The notes: a model not told the origin generated them from the letters alone. Numbered from the stretch's first letter, positions 34,781-43,540 are shown. The stretch: DNA of 64,000 nt from Streptosporangium subroseum (GCF_900188345.1 NZ_FZOD01000002.1:289630-353629); one strand, 5' to 3'. Translations and numbers: made by a program.

Positions 34781-35425
34781 ATGACCGCTGACAGCGAAAG
34801 GGTCAAGAGGCGCTATGACACGACCCGGCGCCGTGCCTCCGCCGACCGCACCAGACGGGCCATCCTCGAGGCGGCGACCGCGCTGTTCATCGAGCAGGGA
34901 TACGTGGCCACCACCATGGCCGCCATCGCCCAGCGTGCTGGAGTCAACGCCGACACGGTCTACACCACGGTCGGCGCCAAACCGGCGCTCTTCCGTCTCC
35001 TCATCGAAACGACGCTCTCCGGAGAAGACCACGCGGTGCCCGCCACGAACCGCGACTATGTGCGGGACCTGCAGGCCGAGCCCGACGCGGTGAACAAGCT
35101 CGCCATCTACGCGGCGGCCATCAGCCGGATCCATGCCCGGCTGGGACCGTTGTTCGGCGTCCTGCAGACAGCCGCACCGTCCTCACCCGAGCTCGCCGCG
35201 CTGTGGCACATGATCGCCGAACGCCGTGCCGCCAACATGCGCCTCCTGGCCGCCGACCTGGCGACGACGGGCCGGCTGAGAAGCACGGTTCAGGAGGCGG
35301 CTGACGTTATATGGGCGACTAATTCTCCGGAGTTCTACCTTCTTCTCGTCCGCGACCGTCAGTGGACGCACGAGCATTACGAGCAATGGCTTGCCGACTC
35401 CTGGTGCCGGCTCCTGCTCACCTGA
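34781..35425 (+). CDS. TetR-family regulator
   Basis: 214 aa. Helix-turn-helix at about 45-70: YVATTMAAIAQRAGVNADTVYTTVGAKPALF. Start candidates are ATG at 34781, 34766 and 34757; I chose the one after which family likeness begins soonest. Controls itself and the divergent ABM-like gene (inference). Confidence 0.85.
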   Translation: MTADSERVKRRYDTTRRRASADRTRRAILEAATALFIEQGYVATTMAAIAQRAGVNADTVYTTVGAKPALFRLLIETTLSGEDHAVPATNRDYVRDLQAEPDAVNKLAIYAAAISRIHARLGPLFGVLQTAAPSSPELAALWHMIAERRAANMRLLAADLATTGRLRSTVQEAADVIWATNSPEFYLLLVRDRQWTHEHYEQWLADSWCRLLLT

Positions 35426-35668
35426 GAGAGCTACCTTGAGATCCGGCACGTTCGAGCCGGGGACGCTTCCACCGCCGTATTTCCATGCGGCCTTCTTTAG
35501 GGGCGTCTGGGCACTCTCTCCGCCGCCCGCCGGTTTCCGGCCTGGCACTCCGCCCAGCCGCCCTGCCCGAGGCCGATCGCGCCCGCGCCACGAAGAGCCG
35601 GTGTGAGGACGCTCGCTGTTTCACCGAAAGCCGGCGGCGCTGTCACCGGTGCGGGATGGAGCGGGCGC

Positions 35669-36217
35669 TCAGTCGGAGGCGTGCTGCCAGTACGGGTCGC
35701 GGTAGAGCATGACGGAGGTGCCCCGGAGCATCTCGTCCGGGGCGGAGACCAGTACGAGTTCGCCGTCGGCTTCGAGCCGGCGCAGGATGTCGCGGACGCG
35801 CGGGCCGACGGGCAGGCGGCCGACCGGGAGGCCGAGGAGGTCCCGGACCGTGTCGGCCACCTGTGAGAGCTGGAAGGGCTCGGTGAAGTCGGCGATCACC
35901 TTGCGGACGATCTCGACGGGGATCGCGGTCTCGGCCTCCATGTAGGCGAGCTCCCAGGTGAGCTGCGCCTTGCGTCGGCCGGTCCCGGCGCAGGCCGTGC
36001 ACGGCTGGGAGAAGCTGGGCACGATGTGCTCGACGGTGGAGCCCAGGCAGGTGGTGCACTGGTTGGTCTCCGCCGCGTGCAGTTCCGCGGCCGCCCGGTC
36101 CGCCAGCTGCTTGCCGCAGAGGCACAGATAGACCCGGAACCCGCCGCGGACCAGGACGAGGTCGTCGGCGTCGTCGGGGATCTCTTCCCACAGCGCGGTA
36201 ATAGTGTGTTTTTTCAT
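35669..36217 (-). CDS. Cysteine-rich (zinc-ribbon-like) protein with winged-helix-like C-terminus
   Basis: 182 aa. Three cysteine pairs, C32/C34, C54/C57 and C73/C76, the last in CTACAGTGRRK, recall DnaJ-type zinc knuckles. The C-terminal 80 residues (VRKVIADFTEPFQLSQVADTV ... RVRDILRRLEADGELVLVS) look like a winged helix. It follows the ankyrin-DUF6461 gene by 11 bp on the same strand. No named family recognised; DNA or protein binding is inferred. Confidence 0.6.
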   Translation of the reverse strand: MKKHTITALWEEIPDDADDLVLVRGGFRVYLCLCGKQLADRAAAELHAAETNQCTTCLGSTVEHIVPSFSQPCTACAGTGRRKAQLTWELAYMEAETAIPVEIVRKVIADFTEPFQLSQVADTVRDLLGLPVGRLPVGPRVRDILRRLEADGELVLVSAPDEMLRGTSVMLYRDPYWQHASD

Positions 36218-36228
36218 TGTTTGCGACT

Positions 36229-37218
36229 CTATCGACCCTGGCCTTCGGGCCGGAGCCGAACCGGGACCAGTCTCATCGGAGCGCTCCACAGCCACTCCTC
36301 GGTGATGTAGGTGGCGGTCAGCAGCGTCATCAGGGCCAGCGCACGCTCGACCGTGGTGGAGGGGTGTGCGCCGCGGTCGCCGAAACGGCACATCCACACT
36401 TCGAACAGGCTGCTGTCGCTGAGCTGTTCGTGAACCGAGGGCCGCGCGACGGCGAAGCCGTCCCGCCAGATGTCGACCGAGGGACTGGCGGACGGGAACG
36501 CCCCGGCCAGGATCCCGCCGCCGGTGGTGACCATCCGGCCGACGCCGTCGTGCACCGGCAGGATGCCGTCGCTCTGGAAAAGCACGACCCCGCCCCCCGG
36601 CGGGCTGGCGACCCGCAGGACCTCGACGGGGGAGGACTGCTCCGCCTTCCACAGCTCGGCGGCGTCCACCGGCGGGCAGAGCTCCGGCACGGCGCCCAGG
36701 CGCCGGATGACCTCGTCCTCGGTCACTCCGCCGACGAAGGCGACGCAGAGATCCTCGTTGTAGGTCTCGTAGGAGAACATCATCTCGTCGACGGTGTCCT
36801 GAAGCTCACTCAGTCGAGGGCTGATGCGGGGAGCCCCGGGAAGGTGGGCGAACAGCTCCGCGAGCTCGGTGAACAGTGCCTGGACGCCGGGGGAGCGTCC
36901 GGCGATGCACGGCCGCCAGGGGGCGGCGCCCGCGGCGAGGAGGGCCCGGACGGCGTCGTCCTGGCCGTGCCGTACGGCCTCCCACAGGGGGGTGGCGCCG
37001 TCGCCGTCGACCGGGTCCACCGCGGCCCCCGAGGCCAGGAGCAGCTCGATCACCTGGACCGCGCCCTCCTGGGCGGCCTGGTGCAGGGGCGTCGAACGCA
37101 ACCAGGGAAGGCACCGGCCGGGGTCCAGCCCGTCCGCCAGCCGTTCGCGGATCTGCGCCAGATTGCTGTCACGCCACGCGCCGATGTCCTCGGCCCACTC
37201 GTCGTCGCCCATGGTCAT
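36229..37218 (-). CDS. Ankyrin-repeat protein with DUF6461-like C-terminus
   Basis: 329 aa. Two ankyrin repeats at about 40-105 (TPLHQAAQEGAVQVIELLLASGA and TPLWEAVRHGQDDAVRALLAAGA). The C-terminal part has EDLCVAFVGGVTEDEVIRRLGA at about 160-181, the DUF6461 opening, then a divergent remainder ending LLTATYITEEWLW. The start overlaps the endonuclease V stop (ATGA at 37215-37218), so it is translated with nfi. Confidence 0.7.
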   Translation of the reverse strand: MTMGDDEWAEDIGAWRDSNLAQIRERLADGLDPGRCLPWLRSTPLHQAAQEGAVQVIELLLASGAAVDPVDGDGATPLWEAVRHGQDDAVRALLAAGAAPWRPCIAGRSPGVQALFTELAELFAHLPGAPRISPRLSELQDTVDEMMFSYETYNEDLCVAFVGGVTEDEVIRRLGAVPELCPPVDAAELWKAEQSSPVEVLRVASPPGGGVVLFQSDGILPVHDGVGRMVTTGGGILAGAFPSASPSVDIWRDGFAVARPSVHEQLSDSSLFEVWMCRFGDRGAHPSTTVERALALMTLLTATYITEEWLWSAPMRLVPVRLRPEGQGR

Positions 37219-37919
37219 CCCGTCTTCTTACGCTGATCGGATCCAATCAGGACTGAACGACAGTTTTCGATCAGAGCCCGGCGTGACAGACGGTCGGAGA
37301 CCCGGGTGGTCTCGGGCAGACGGTAACGGGGGGTCAGATTGAGGACGTTGTGGCAGGCCGTGTCGAGGTCGACGCGGTGGCCGACGGAGACGAAGACCGG
37401 TTTGACCCCCCGCTGGGTGCGGAGCACGCGTCCGACGACGTCGCCGTCCAGCGTCAGATCGGTCCAGGAGCCCCGCTCGGGGGCGGGGTCGGGGTAGGTG
37501 CCGACGAAGGTCGTCTTGCCGACGCCGATCGTGGGCAGCCCGGTGAGCACGCCCAGATGACAGGCGAGGCCGAAGCGGCGGGGATGGGCCAGGCCGTACC
37601 CGTCGCAGACGATCAGTTCGGGGGTGACGGTCAGGCGGTCCAGGGCTTCGAGCAGGGCGGGAATCTCGCGGAAGGCGAGCAGGCCGGGAACGTAGTCGAA
37701 GGTCACCTGCCCGCCGACGGTGACCTCTTCGACGACCTCCAGCGTCGTTCCGTCCAGTACGGCCACCGCGGCGGCCAGCCGATCCCCCTCATAGGCCACG
37801 TCCACCCCCGCGACCCTTCCAGGGTCGCGAGGGCCGGGGTCGGTGAGGTCGAGCAGCGATCTGAGCTCGTCCTGGATCGCCTCGGCCTCCAGGACAGTCC
37901 GCGGAGTTCGCACCTTCAT
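37215..37919 (-). CDS. nfi: Endonuclease V
   Basis: 234 aa deoxyinosine-directed nuclease that nicks one base 3' of the lesion. Family marks: AGVDVAYEGDRLAAAVAVLD with the catalytic Asp, YVPGLLAFREIP, CDGYGLAHPRRFGLACHLGV with the second Asp, and IGVGKTTFVG. It heads an operon with the ankyrin-DUF6461 and cysteine-rich genes, an unusual context for a repair enzyme. TATAGAT immediately precedes the ATG. Confidence 0.92.
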   Translation of the reverse strand: MKVRTPRTVLEAEAIQDELRSLLDLTDPGPRDPGRVAGVDVAYEGDRLAAAVAVLDGTTLEVVEEVTVGGQVTFDYVPGLLAFREIPALLEALDRLTVTPELIVCDGYGLAHPRRFGLACHLGVLTGLPTIGVGKTTFVGTYPDPAPERGSWTDLTLDGDVVGRVLRTQRGVKPVFVSVGHRVDLDTACHNVLNLTPRYRLPETTRVSDRLSRRALIENCRSVLIGSDQRKKTG

Positions 37920-38124
37920 ATCTATATGATCGCCATTTTTAGGTCACGGCGTTATATCGCGGGAACGTCCGGCGAAATTCGCGATGGCCGGGGAAGCGGT
38001 CGCGGGGCGAGAGTCCGGCGCGCCAGCCGGTCCGCGCGGGCTCCGGCGCGCCTCGTCCCTGCTTGCCCGGTGATCTGAAGAGAACCTATGGTGCGTGGAC
38101 GGATCTTCGGGGAAAGGGCCATCC

Positions 38125-38421
38125 ATGTCAGTGCTCGTAGCGTTCAGCGTGACTCCGATCGGCGCGGGGGAGGACGTCGGCGAGCTCGTCGCCGAGGCCG
38201 TTCGGGTGGTCCGCGCGTCGGGGCTGCCGAACCGGACCGACGCCATGTTCACCACGGTCGAGGGGGAGTGGGACGAGGTCATGGCCGTGGTCAAGGACGC
38301 GGTCGCGGCGGTCGAGGCGCGCTGCGGGCGGGTCAGCCTCGTGCTCAAGGCCGACATCCGGGACGGGCAGGGCGGCAGGCTGGACGCCAAGGTCGCCACC
38401 ATCGAGAGGCACCTCGCCTGA
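38125..38421 (+). CDS. MTH1187-family thiamine-binding protein (YqgV/DUF77)
   Basis: 98 aa. [34 protein letters not shown] and the [19 protein letters not shown] block match this small ferredoxin-like-fold family that binds hydroxymethylpyrimidine or thiamin. GGGGAAAGGG lies 6-7 bases before ATG 38125. Confidence 0.85.
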   Translation: MSVLVAFSVTPIGAGEDVGELVAEAVRVVRASGLPNRTDAMFTTVEGEWDEVMAVVKDAVAAVEARCGRVSLVLKADIRDGQGGRLDAKVATIERHLA

Positions 38422-38545
38422 CACCCCACTCCCCGCCGGACGGAGCTCCGCCCAACGCCCTGCTCACCGTCAGGCGGCGCTCCGCCTGACACCCCGCCCA
38501 GGCCGGACGGAGCTCCGTCCAACGCCTCGCTCCCCGCCGGACGGC
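38415..38545. repeat. Imperfect 67-bp repeat with nested palindromes
   Basis: CGCCTGACACCCC occurs at 38415-38427 and 38483-38495; GCCGGACGGAGCTCCG at 38435-38450 and 38502-38517; a partial third copy GCCGGACGG at about 38536. Each copy contains GGAGCTCC-centred or GGCGGCGCTCCGCC-type hairpins, so it may end transcription of the upstream gene. It starts inside its last codons. Confidence 0.6.
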
Positions 38546-38625
38546 ATCTCGCTCGCAGCGAAACGGGAACACCAAGCGGAGTGAAACCGTTTGCAAAGGC
38601 GGACGACTTCAGGAGTGTGGGCCGG

Positions 38626-39765
38626 ATGGTGGCAGGCAGATCGATTGGACGTGTCCTCGCGGGCGGGCTGGCGCTGACCGCCGCCGGGTGGGCGCTGAAG
38701 AACATTCCAGCGGAGCTGGGCGGCCGGGCCGCGGGAGAGCGGCTGGAGCGGATGCGGCGCTCGCCGCAGTTCCGCGACGGCGTCTTCCACAACCCCATGC
38801 CCGGAGCCGTCACGCCGTCGGCTTCGAGCGCGCAGAACGTCCTCTGGAACATGATCTTCAATGCCGAGGAGCGCCACCCCTCCCTGCCGGTGCCCCTGGT
38901 GACCTCTCCGGCCGTCGCGCCGTCGGCGACGGGGCTGAGCGTCGTCTGGTACGGCCACGCCACCACGTTGGTGGAGATCGAGGGCCGCCGCGTGCTCATC
39001 GACCCGGTGTGGAGCCACCGCGCCTCGCCGTCCCAGCTGGCCGGTCCGCGACGACTGCACCCGCTGCCGGTGCCGCTGAGCGACCTTCCCGTGCTCGACG
39101 CGATCGTGATCTCCCACGACCACTACGACCACCTCGACCGCGCGACGGTCCGCGCGCTCACCGCCATGCAGGCGGCGCCGTTCCTGGTGCCGCTGGGGAT
39201 CGGCGCCCACCTGGAGCGCTGGGGGGTGCCCCTCTCACGGATCATCGAGCTCGACTGGGACGAGGAGGCGAGCGTCGCGGGCCTGCGGTTCGTCGCCACC
39301 GCCGCCAGGCACTTCTCGGGACGCACCTTCGCCCGCAACACAACCCTGTGGGGCTCATGGGTGATCGCGGGCAAGGACAAGCGGGTCTTCTACGCGGGCG
39401 ACTCCGGATATTTCGACGGCTACGCCGGGATCGGCGCCGCGCACGGCCCCTTCGACCTCACCCTCCTGCCGATCGGCGCGTACAGTCCCGCCTGGCCCGA
39501 CATCCACATGAACCCGGAGGAGGCGGTCGCCGCCCACCTCGACCTGGGCGGCGAGCTGCTCCTCCCGGTTCACTGGGCGACCTTCGCACTCGCCATGCAC
39601 CCCTGGGCCGAGCCCGTCGACCGCCTGTGGCGCGAGGCCAAGGCGCGCGACGTCCGCCTGGCGATCCCCTGCCCCGGTGATCGCATCGACACCGGCGACG
39701 CGCCCCTGGTGGACAGCTGGTGGGAGCTCCTTCACGGCGGGGAGACGAACGGCCGGTCGCGGTAG
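38626..39765 (+). CDS. MBL-fold metallohydrolase (NAPE-PLD/UlaG-like)
   Basis: 379 aa. The metal motif is ISHDHYDHLD (HxHxDH) at about 180-189; LSVVWYGHATTLVEIEGRRVLIDPVW and RHFSGRTFARNTTLWGSWVI mark the NAPE-PLD-like branch of the beta-lactamase fold. A short N-terminal hydrophobic stretch may anchor it. I chose ATG at 38626 with AGGAG upstream; GTG at 38581 would add 15 residues. Confidence 0.82.
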   Translation: MVAGRSIGRVLAGGLALTAAGWALKNIPAELGGRAAGERLERMRRSPQFRDGVFHNPMPGAVTPSASSAQNVLWNMIFNAEERHPSLPVPLVTSPAVAPSATGLSVVWYGHATTLVEIEGRRVLIDPVWSHRASPSQLAGPRRLHPLPVPLSDLPVLDAIVISHDHYDHLDRATVRALTAMQAAPFLVPLGIGAHLERWGVPLSRIIELDWDEEASVAGLRFVATAARHFSGRTFARNTTLWGSWVIAGKDKRVFYAGDSGYFDGYAGIGAAHGPFDLTLLPIGAYSPAWPDIHMNPEEAVAAHLDLGGELLLPVHWATFALAMHPWAEPVDRLWREAKARDVRLAIPCPGDRIDTGDAPLVDSWWELLHGGETNGRSR

Positions 39766-39781
39766 GCCCGGCGTCCTCGGA

Positions 39782-39913
39782 TCAGGCCCTGATCTGGTGG
39801 GTGATGGACGGGTCGGCGATGGCGGTGTCATCGGCCAGTAGGAACGCCTGCTCCGACAAACCACCGGAGGAAGCGCTCACCCGGGCGAGGGCCTGTGGGG
39901 AGGGGCCGATCAC
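39782..39913 (-). CDS. Small protein coupled to the nucleotidyltransferase pair
   Basis: 43 aa, unrecognised. Its GTG start (39911-39913) overlaps the stop of the preceding nucleotidyltransferase as GTGA, the same arrangement as between the two nucleotidyltransferases. It is soluble, acidic and rich in Ala/Ser, with SEQAFLLADDTAIADPSI in the middle. Too short for a confident call, but the coupling and good codon composition support translation. Confidence 0.5.
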   Translation of the reverse strand: MIGPSPQALARVSASSGGLSEQAFLLADDTAIADPSITHQIRA

Positions 39914-40683
39914 CGGGAGCCTTCCGGCGAGGACCGGACCGACAGACGGGTGCGGACGACGAGGTCGTGCAGGATCGAGGCCGAGGCCGAGGTCTCGGGA
40001 AGCCGGGAGGCGGCTCTGGCCTCCTCCAACTCCGCGGTCAGGCGGGCGACGTCGTGCGCCAGCCGTACCCGGTCGGGCGCGTCACCGGGCAGGAGGCCGT
40101 GCTCGGCGGAGCGTTTGGCGGCCATCAGGTCGCCGAGGTAGGCCGGGCCGCCGGTGAGCCGGGTGAGGTCGGCCTCCAGCTCCCCGGTGCGCATCAGGTG
40201 GATGCCGGTGAGCAGTACGCGGAAGGTGTAGAGCAGCGGCTTGAGCTCACCGGAGCGTTCGAACAGCGACCACTGGGTGCGGGCGAAGCCCAGATAGTGG
40301 TGGGCGTGGTTGCGGGTGACGCATCCCGGGGCGGCGGCGATCATCTCCTGGTGGACCGGGGAGGTGGCCACCACCAGCGGTGAGAGCAACTGCTCCAGTA
40401 CGTAGCCGTTGCGGCGCAGCAGCAGGCGGCAGAACTTGGCCAGGTCGTGGGTGACCAGGTCCACCTCGACGCCGTGCCGTACCCAGGAACGGGTGAGGGT
40501 CTCCTCGCCCGTGTGCAGGCCGATCACCTCCTCAAGCGGCAGCAGGTGCACGCCGCGCAGGTCGACGTCGGAGTCGACCGAGGGAAAGCCGTACAGGTGC
40601 GCGCCGCTGACCGTGGCGAAGGCCGCCGGGTGCGCCTCCTCGGCGGGGATCTCGGCCAGCCAGGCGGGCAGGGTGACGGTCAC
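39910..40683 (-). CDS. RlaP-like nucleotidyltransferase A (PF10127 type)
   Basis: 257 aa. Polymerase-beta-like nucleotidyltransferase signature SGAHLYGFPSVDSDVDLRGVHLLP at about residues 26-49, with the DxD metal pair, and a third acidic strand EVDLVTHD. The helical body has RNGYVLEQLLSPL and LLYTFRVLLTGIHLMRTGEL. The GTG start overlaps the stop of nucleotidyltransferase B. The family is linked to RNA repair in some bacteria; the substrate here is unknown. Confidence 0.8.
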   Translation of the reverse strand: MTVTLPAWLAEIPAEEAHPAAFATVSGAHLYGFPSVDSDVDLRGVHLLPLEEVIGLHTGEETLTRSWVRHGVEVDLVTHDLAKFCRLLLRRNGYVLEQLLSPLVVATSPVHQEMIAAAPGCVTRNHAHHYLGFARTQWSLFERSGELKPLLYTFRVLLTGIHLMRTGELEADLTRLTGGPAYLGDLMAAKRSAEHGLLPGDAPDRVRLAHDVARLTAELEEARAASRLPETSASASILHDLVVRTRLSVRSSPEGSR

Positions 40684-41336
40684 AGGGCGGCCTCTCTGGT
40701 GCTCATCAGGTATTCCTCCACGCGCCGCCGATCGGGTTCGGCGGGTAACACGCCCGTGCCGTCAAAGCCCGCGACCAGCTCGGAGCGCCAGCGGGTGACC
40801 TTATCCCAGGAGAGCTCTCCCCGCCGTACGGCGAGCAGCCGGTCGCGGTGGGCGTCCATCCGGACCAGGGGCTCGCCGTGGTGGGCCAGGTGCAGGCCGC
40901 TGAGCAGCAGCCGGATCATGTGCATGGCCTGTTTCCACTTGGGACGCTCGGGATCCAGGCGGCGAAACTGGGCGTCGGCGTATCCGGTGAAGGTCTGGTG
41001 GGCACGCCTGGACAGGAAGGCGCGCCGGATGGCGAGCAACTCGTCGCCCGCCGGGGTGGCATGCTCGACGATCGGTGACCACAGGCACTCCAGGACCGTC
41101 GGGTTGGCCTCCAGGGCGAGCCCGCAGAACCGCTCGACCTCCCACGAGAACTGCTCGGACAGCGGTCCCTCGACGTGGGTGGGCGGCTTGACCAGCCGCC
41201 AGAACAACCGGGTCGGCGTCACGAAGACCCCGCGCCGGTCGACGTCGGATTCCTCGGTTTCCAGGCCGTAGGCGCGCGAGCCGACCACCACCGACAGCAC
41301 CGAGTGCGCCGGGAGGCACAGTGTTTCCATCCGCAC
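40680..41336 (-). CDS. RlaP-like nucleotidyltransferase B (PF10127 type)
   Basis: 218 aa paralogue of the next gene. VVGSRAYGLETEESDVDRRGVFVTP carries the GS...DxD site; EANPTVLECLWSPIV and AMHMIRLLLSGLHLAHHGEPL mirror the partner's helices. First gene of the coupled cluster. GTG at 41336 or ATG at 41330 is the start. The two may work as a heterodimer (inference). Confidence 0.8.
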   Translation of the reverse strand: MRMETLCLPAHSVLSVVVGSRAYGLETEESDVDRRGVFVTPTRLFWRLVKPPTHVEGPLSEQFSWEVERFCGLALEANPTVLECLWSPIVEHATPAGDELLAIRRAFLSRRAHQTFTGYADAQFRRLDPERPKWKQAMHMIRLLLSGLHLAHHGEPLVRMDAHRDRLLAVRRGELSWDKVTRWRSELVAGFDGTGVLPAEPDRRRVEEYLMSTREAAL

Positions 41337-41403
41337 ACCCTGCCAGCCCGGCGCTTGTTCGCGACACGGGGTTTCCTCACCCGGGCCGGATCACCCCGTC
41401 GGC

Positions 41404-41649
41404 TCAGGGGCGGCCGCGGGCGGCGAAGTACGGCCGGAACCCCTGGCTCTTGTCGGCTTTGATCAGGGTCTCCACCACCTTGCCCTTGAGGTCCACCACT
41501 CCCACACCGGTGTTGGTGGAGGCGATGAGGTGCTTGTCGTCGTACCAGCCGAGGGTGGTTCCCCACGTCGGGCTGAATCCGAGGCTGATCTGGGTCACGG
41601 CCTTACCGGTCGCGGACAGCGCGAGCGCGAGGCCGATGCGGACGAACAT
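41404..41649 (-). pseudogene. C-terminal fragment of a TolB-like propeller protein
   Basis: 81 codons; GWYDDKHLIASTNTGVGVVDLKGKVVETL looks like the last blades of a TolB/WD-type propeller. There is no signal peptide and the upstream portion is lost, although a chance-looking GGGGAG sits 6 bases before ATG 41649. Confidence 0.4.
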
Positions 41650-41756
41650 GTGAATCTCCCCGTGGTGATCCGGAATCTGGATCTTGAGCGGAGGATCGTA
41701 CACACGTCCGTAGGGACGATTCAGCGACTTTCATGATCTTAAAGATTTAAGCTGAT

Positions 41757-41786
41757 TCAGGCGGCGAGGGTGGCGTGCATCTCCCA
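41757..41786. repeat. Left 30-bp direct repeat (copy of pirin 3' end)
   Basis: Identical over 30 bases to 44639-44668. On the minus strand it reads the last nine codons and stop of the pirin gene (WEMHATLAA stop). After the match, TCTCGG recurs with an 8-bp gap relative to the pirin copy. Confidence 0.85.
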
Positions 41787-42271
41787 TCTCGGGAGGACGA
41801 GGTCCCAGGGATCGGTAGGAACCCTCGATACGGCGCGAGCGCCACGCGCTCCGTCGTTGCGGACAGCAGAGAACGCTTCGGCCCTGCCCCCTGAAGCCTG
41901 GTGCAAACGGTCCGGCCCTTTCGGGTTCAATGAAGACTTCGGAAATCTGTGGGCAACAGTGAAAACCGTGCTCAGATTAAGGTCAAGTGCCTGGACGCGC
42001 CGAGAAACCGAACCCCATGGTGGAGGTAGTGCGTCGTTCCAACCGGCACGCGATGCCGGAGAACATCACCAATGGGATGTCGGAGAACATCACCAATGGG
42101 CGGCGACGGAAAACAGGGACACAGCCAGATGCCCTCCTCTGAGAGGACAAGGAAGCAGAAACTCCCAAGGTTCGCCTTCATGAGGATCGGCTCTCCTGAG
42201 CCATCCCTGGGCACCATTTCCTCTGATGGAGCCGCGGTTGTCGAGATGGCTTCATCTGGAAGGAGCCGAAG
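41787..42271. other. Gene-free left part of the island
   Basis: 485 bp with no convincing reading frame. It holds the 24-bp tandem repeat at 42052-42099 and the promoter of the secreted protein gene. Confidence 0.5.
42052..42099. repeat. 24-bp tandem duplication
   Basis: Two adjacent copies (42052-42075 and 42076-42099) differing at one base, each containing CGGAGAACATCACCAATGG. Confidence 0.85.
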
Positions 42272-42625
42272 ATGTACGGAAAACGTCTGCTCATCGCCAG
42301 TCCGCTGATCGCCGCCCTCGCGTTTGGGACGGTCGGTATCTCGCAAGCTTCAGTCGTTCAAACTTCGGCCGCTCCGAAGTCCGTAAGCGCCGGCGACAGC
42401 CATATCGCGGCGCCCTTGAATGTCGCGCCGCCTCGGTGCAGGCGCGCATTCAACGGCCAGCTCAGGGAACTGTGCTCGTCCGGCTGGAACGAGGGATACA
42501 CGGCCGGGAAAGCCTCATGCGGGAACCAGCTTAATAGCAACAAAAACTTCTCTCCAGCGATGCAAGATACCGCATACCTCCACGGCTACGACGGAGGGTT
42601 CGCAGCGGGCAAGGCTACGTGCTAG
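42272..42625 (+). CDS. Small secreted cysteine protein with two GY..G..AGK.(S/T)C repeats
   Basis: 117 aa. Signal peptide LLIASPLIAALAFGTVGISQA, cleavage near residue 27. The mature part has four cysteines and two related motifs, GWNEGYTAGKASC and GYDGGFAAGKATC, about 30 residues apart, each ending in cysteine. This suggests a small disulfide-bonded exported protein. AAGGAG lies 7 bases before the ATG. A terminator hairpin follows. No family recognised. Confidence 0.7.
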   Translation: MYGKRLLIASPLIAALAFGTVGISQASVVQTSAAPKSVSAGDSHIAAPLNVAPPRCRRAFNGQLRELCSSGWNEGYTAGKASCGNQLNSNKNFSPAMQDTAYLHGYDGGFAAGKATC

Positions 42626-42691
42626 CCGCTGCCGGATCGTAGCCGTACAAGGGTTCATGATCCCGTAAGGGTTCTCGAGCCAAAACCGGGT

Positions 42692-42718
42692 GGGCCTGTC
42701 CGAGGTTCGGACAGGCCC
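42692..42718 (+). terminator. Rho-independent-type terminator after the secreted protein gene
   Basis: GGGCCTGTCCGA (42692-42703) and its complement (42707-42718) form a 12-bp stem with a 3-nt loop, followed by T-rich GTCTTCTGTT. Confidence 0.8.
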
Positions 42719-42942
42719 GTCTTCTGTTGAGCTATCGGCTCTGGCTGTTAAGGCGGGTCTTGCGAGGAGGATGGGAAAGGGGGACACCTCGTCCCCTTTT
42801 GATGTGTGCGCGTCCGACTTCGACCATCAAAAGCGCCCACCTCTGCGGGAGACGGGCGCTCTTGTCGCCTTGAGGCCGGCGGATGAGCTTCTAGCGCAAC
42901 CGAATATCGGCCCGAGCGAACGTGCACTTGTGCCGGCGGTGG

Positions 42943-43434
42943 TTAACGTGATGAGGAGCAGCCCCGCGGCAGCCAGAACTGGAGCGTAAACAGGTTGATT
43001 CGATAGATGTCGCGGGGAAAGCCCGGGTCCCGATCGTTGTCGACGAGCTTCGAACACACGCGCGTGTGCCACAGCGTCATCTCCTGACCTAGGTCGAAAT
43101 CCGGGTAGTACCTCATCTCGCCCATGTAGTTACCCACCCCGCAGATCCGGCCGGATGCCATGAATAGATTGCCGGTCCACAGCTCCTCCCACGCCGAGTC
43201 GATAGTGGCAGGGCCGTCCCATAGTTCGTAGCGCGCATAGATCCTGGAATCGGTTTCCGCGCACACGATGATCGCGTTCGGTCCCGTCGCTATCCGCTGA
43301 TCCAGGCCGGGCTCCCTCATATCCTGGATGCCAGGCTGCATGGGGCGCAGGTCTTTCGCGGCCTCCAGGTCCGCGAAGCCGAAGAAGTCGCATATTTCTA
43401 TTCCGTCGGAGTGCTCGGTGAGAATAATCTTCAC
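42943..43434 (-). CDS. Hypothetical island protein
   Basis: 163 aa, no family recognised. Acidic and Trp/Tyr-rich (YARYELWDGPATIDSAWEELWTGNLF), soluble, with a beta-rich look reminiscent of immunity-type proteins of actinomycetes (a likeness only). GTG start at 43434 just after AGGAG. It lies 106 bp downstream of another unknown gene on the same strand. Confidence 0.55.
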   Translation of the reverse strand: MKIILTEHSDGIEICDFFGFADLEAAKDLRPMQPGIQDMREPGLDQRIATGPNAIIVCAETDSRIYARYELWDGPATIDSAWEELWTGNLFMASGRICGVGNYMGEMRYYPDFDLGQEMTLWHTRVCSKLVDNDRDPGFPRDIYRINLFTLQFWLPRGCSSSR

Positions 43435-43540
43435 ATCTCCTGTGTTTTTTGGGAACGCGGACCGGTGGCGTGTCGCACCTGACAGTGAAGGATCAGCAAT
43501 CGGGCGCGCTGTGCAGGGATATAGCGCTCGAAATAAAGCT

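Noticed and set aside
41770..42183. Frame across the left part of the island
   Set aside because: Runs through the pirin-derived repeat and the tandem duplication, so its translation is not that of an evolved protein.
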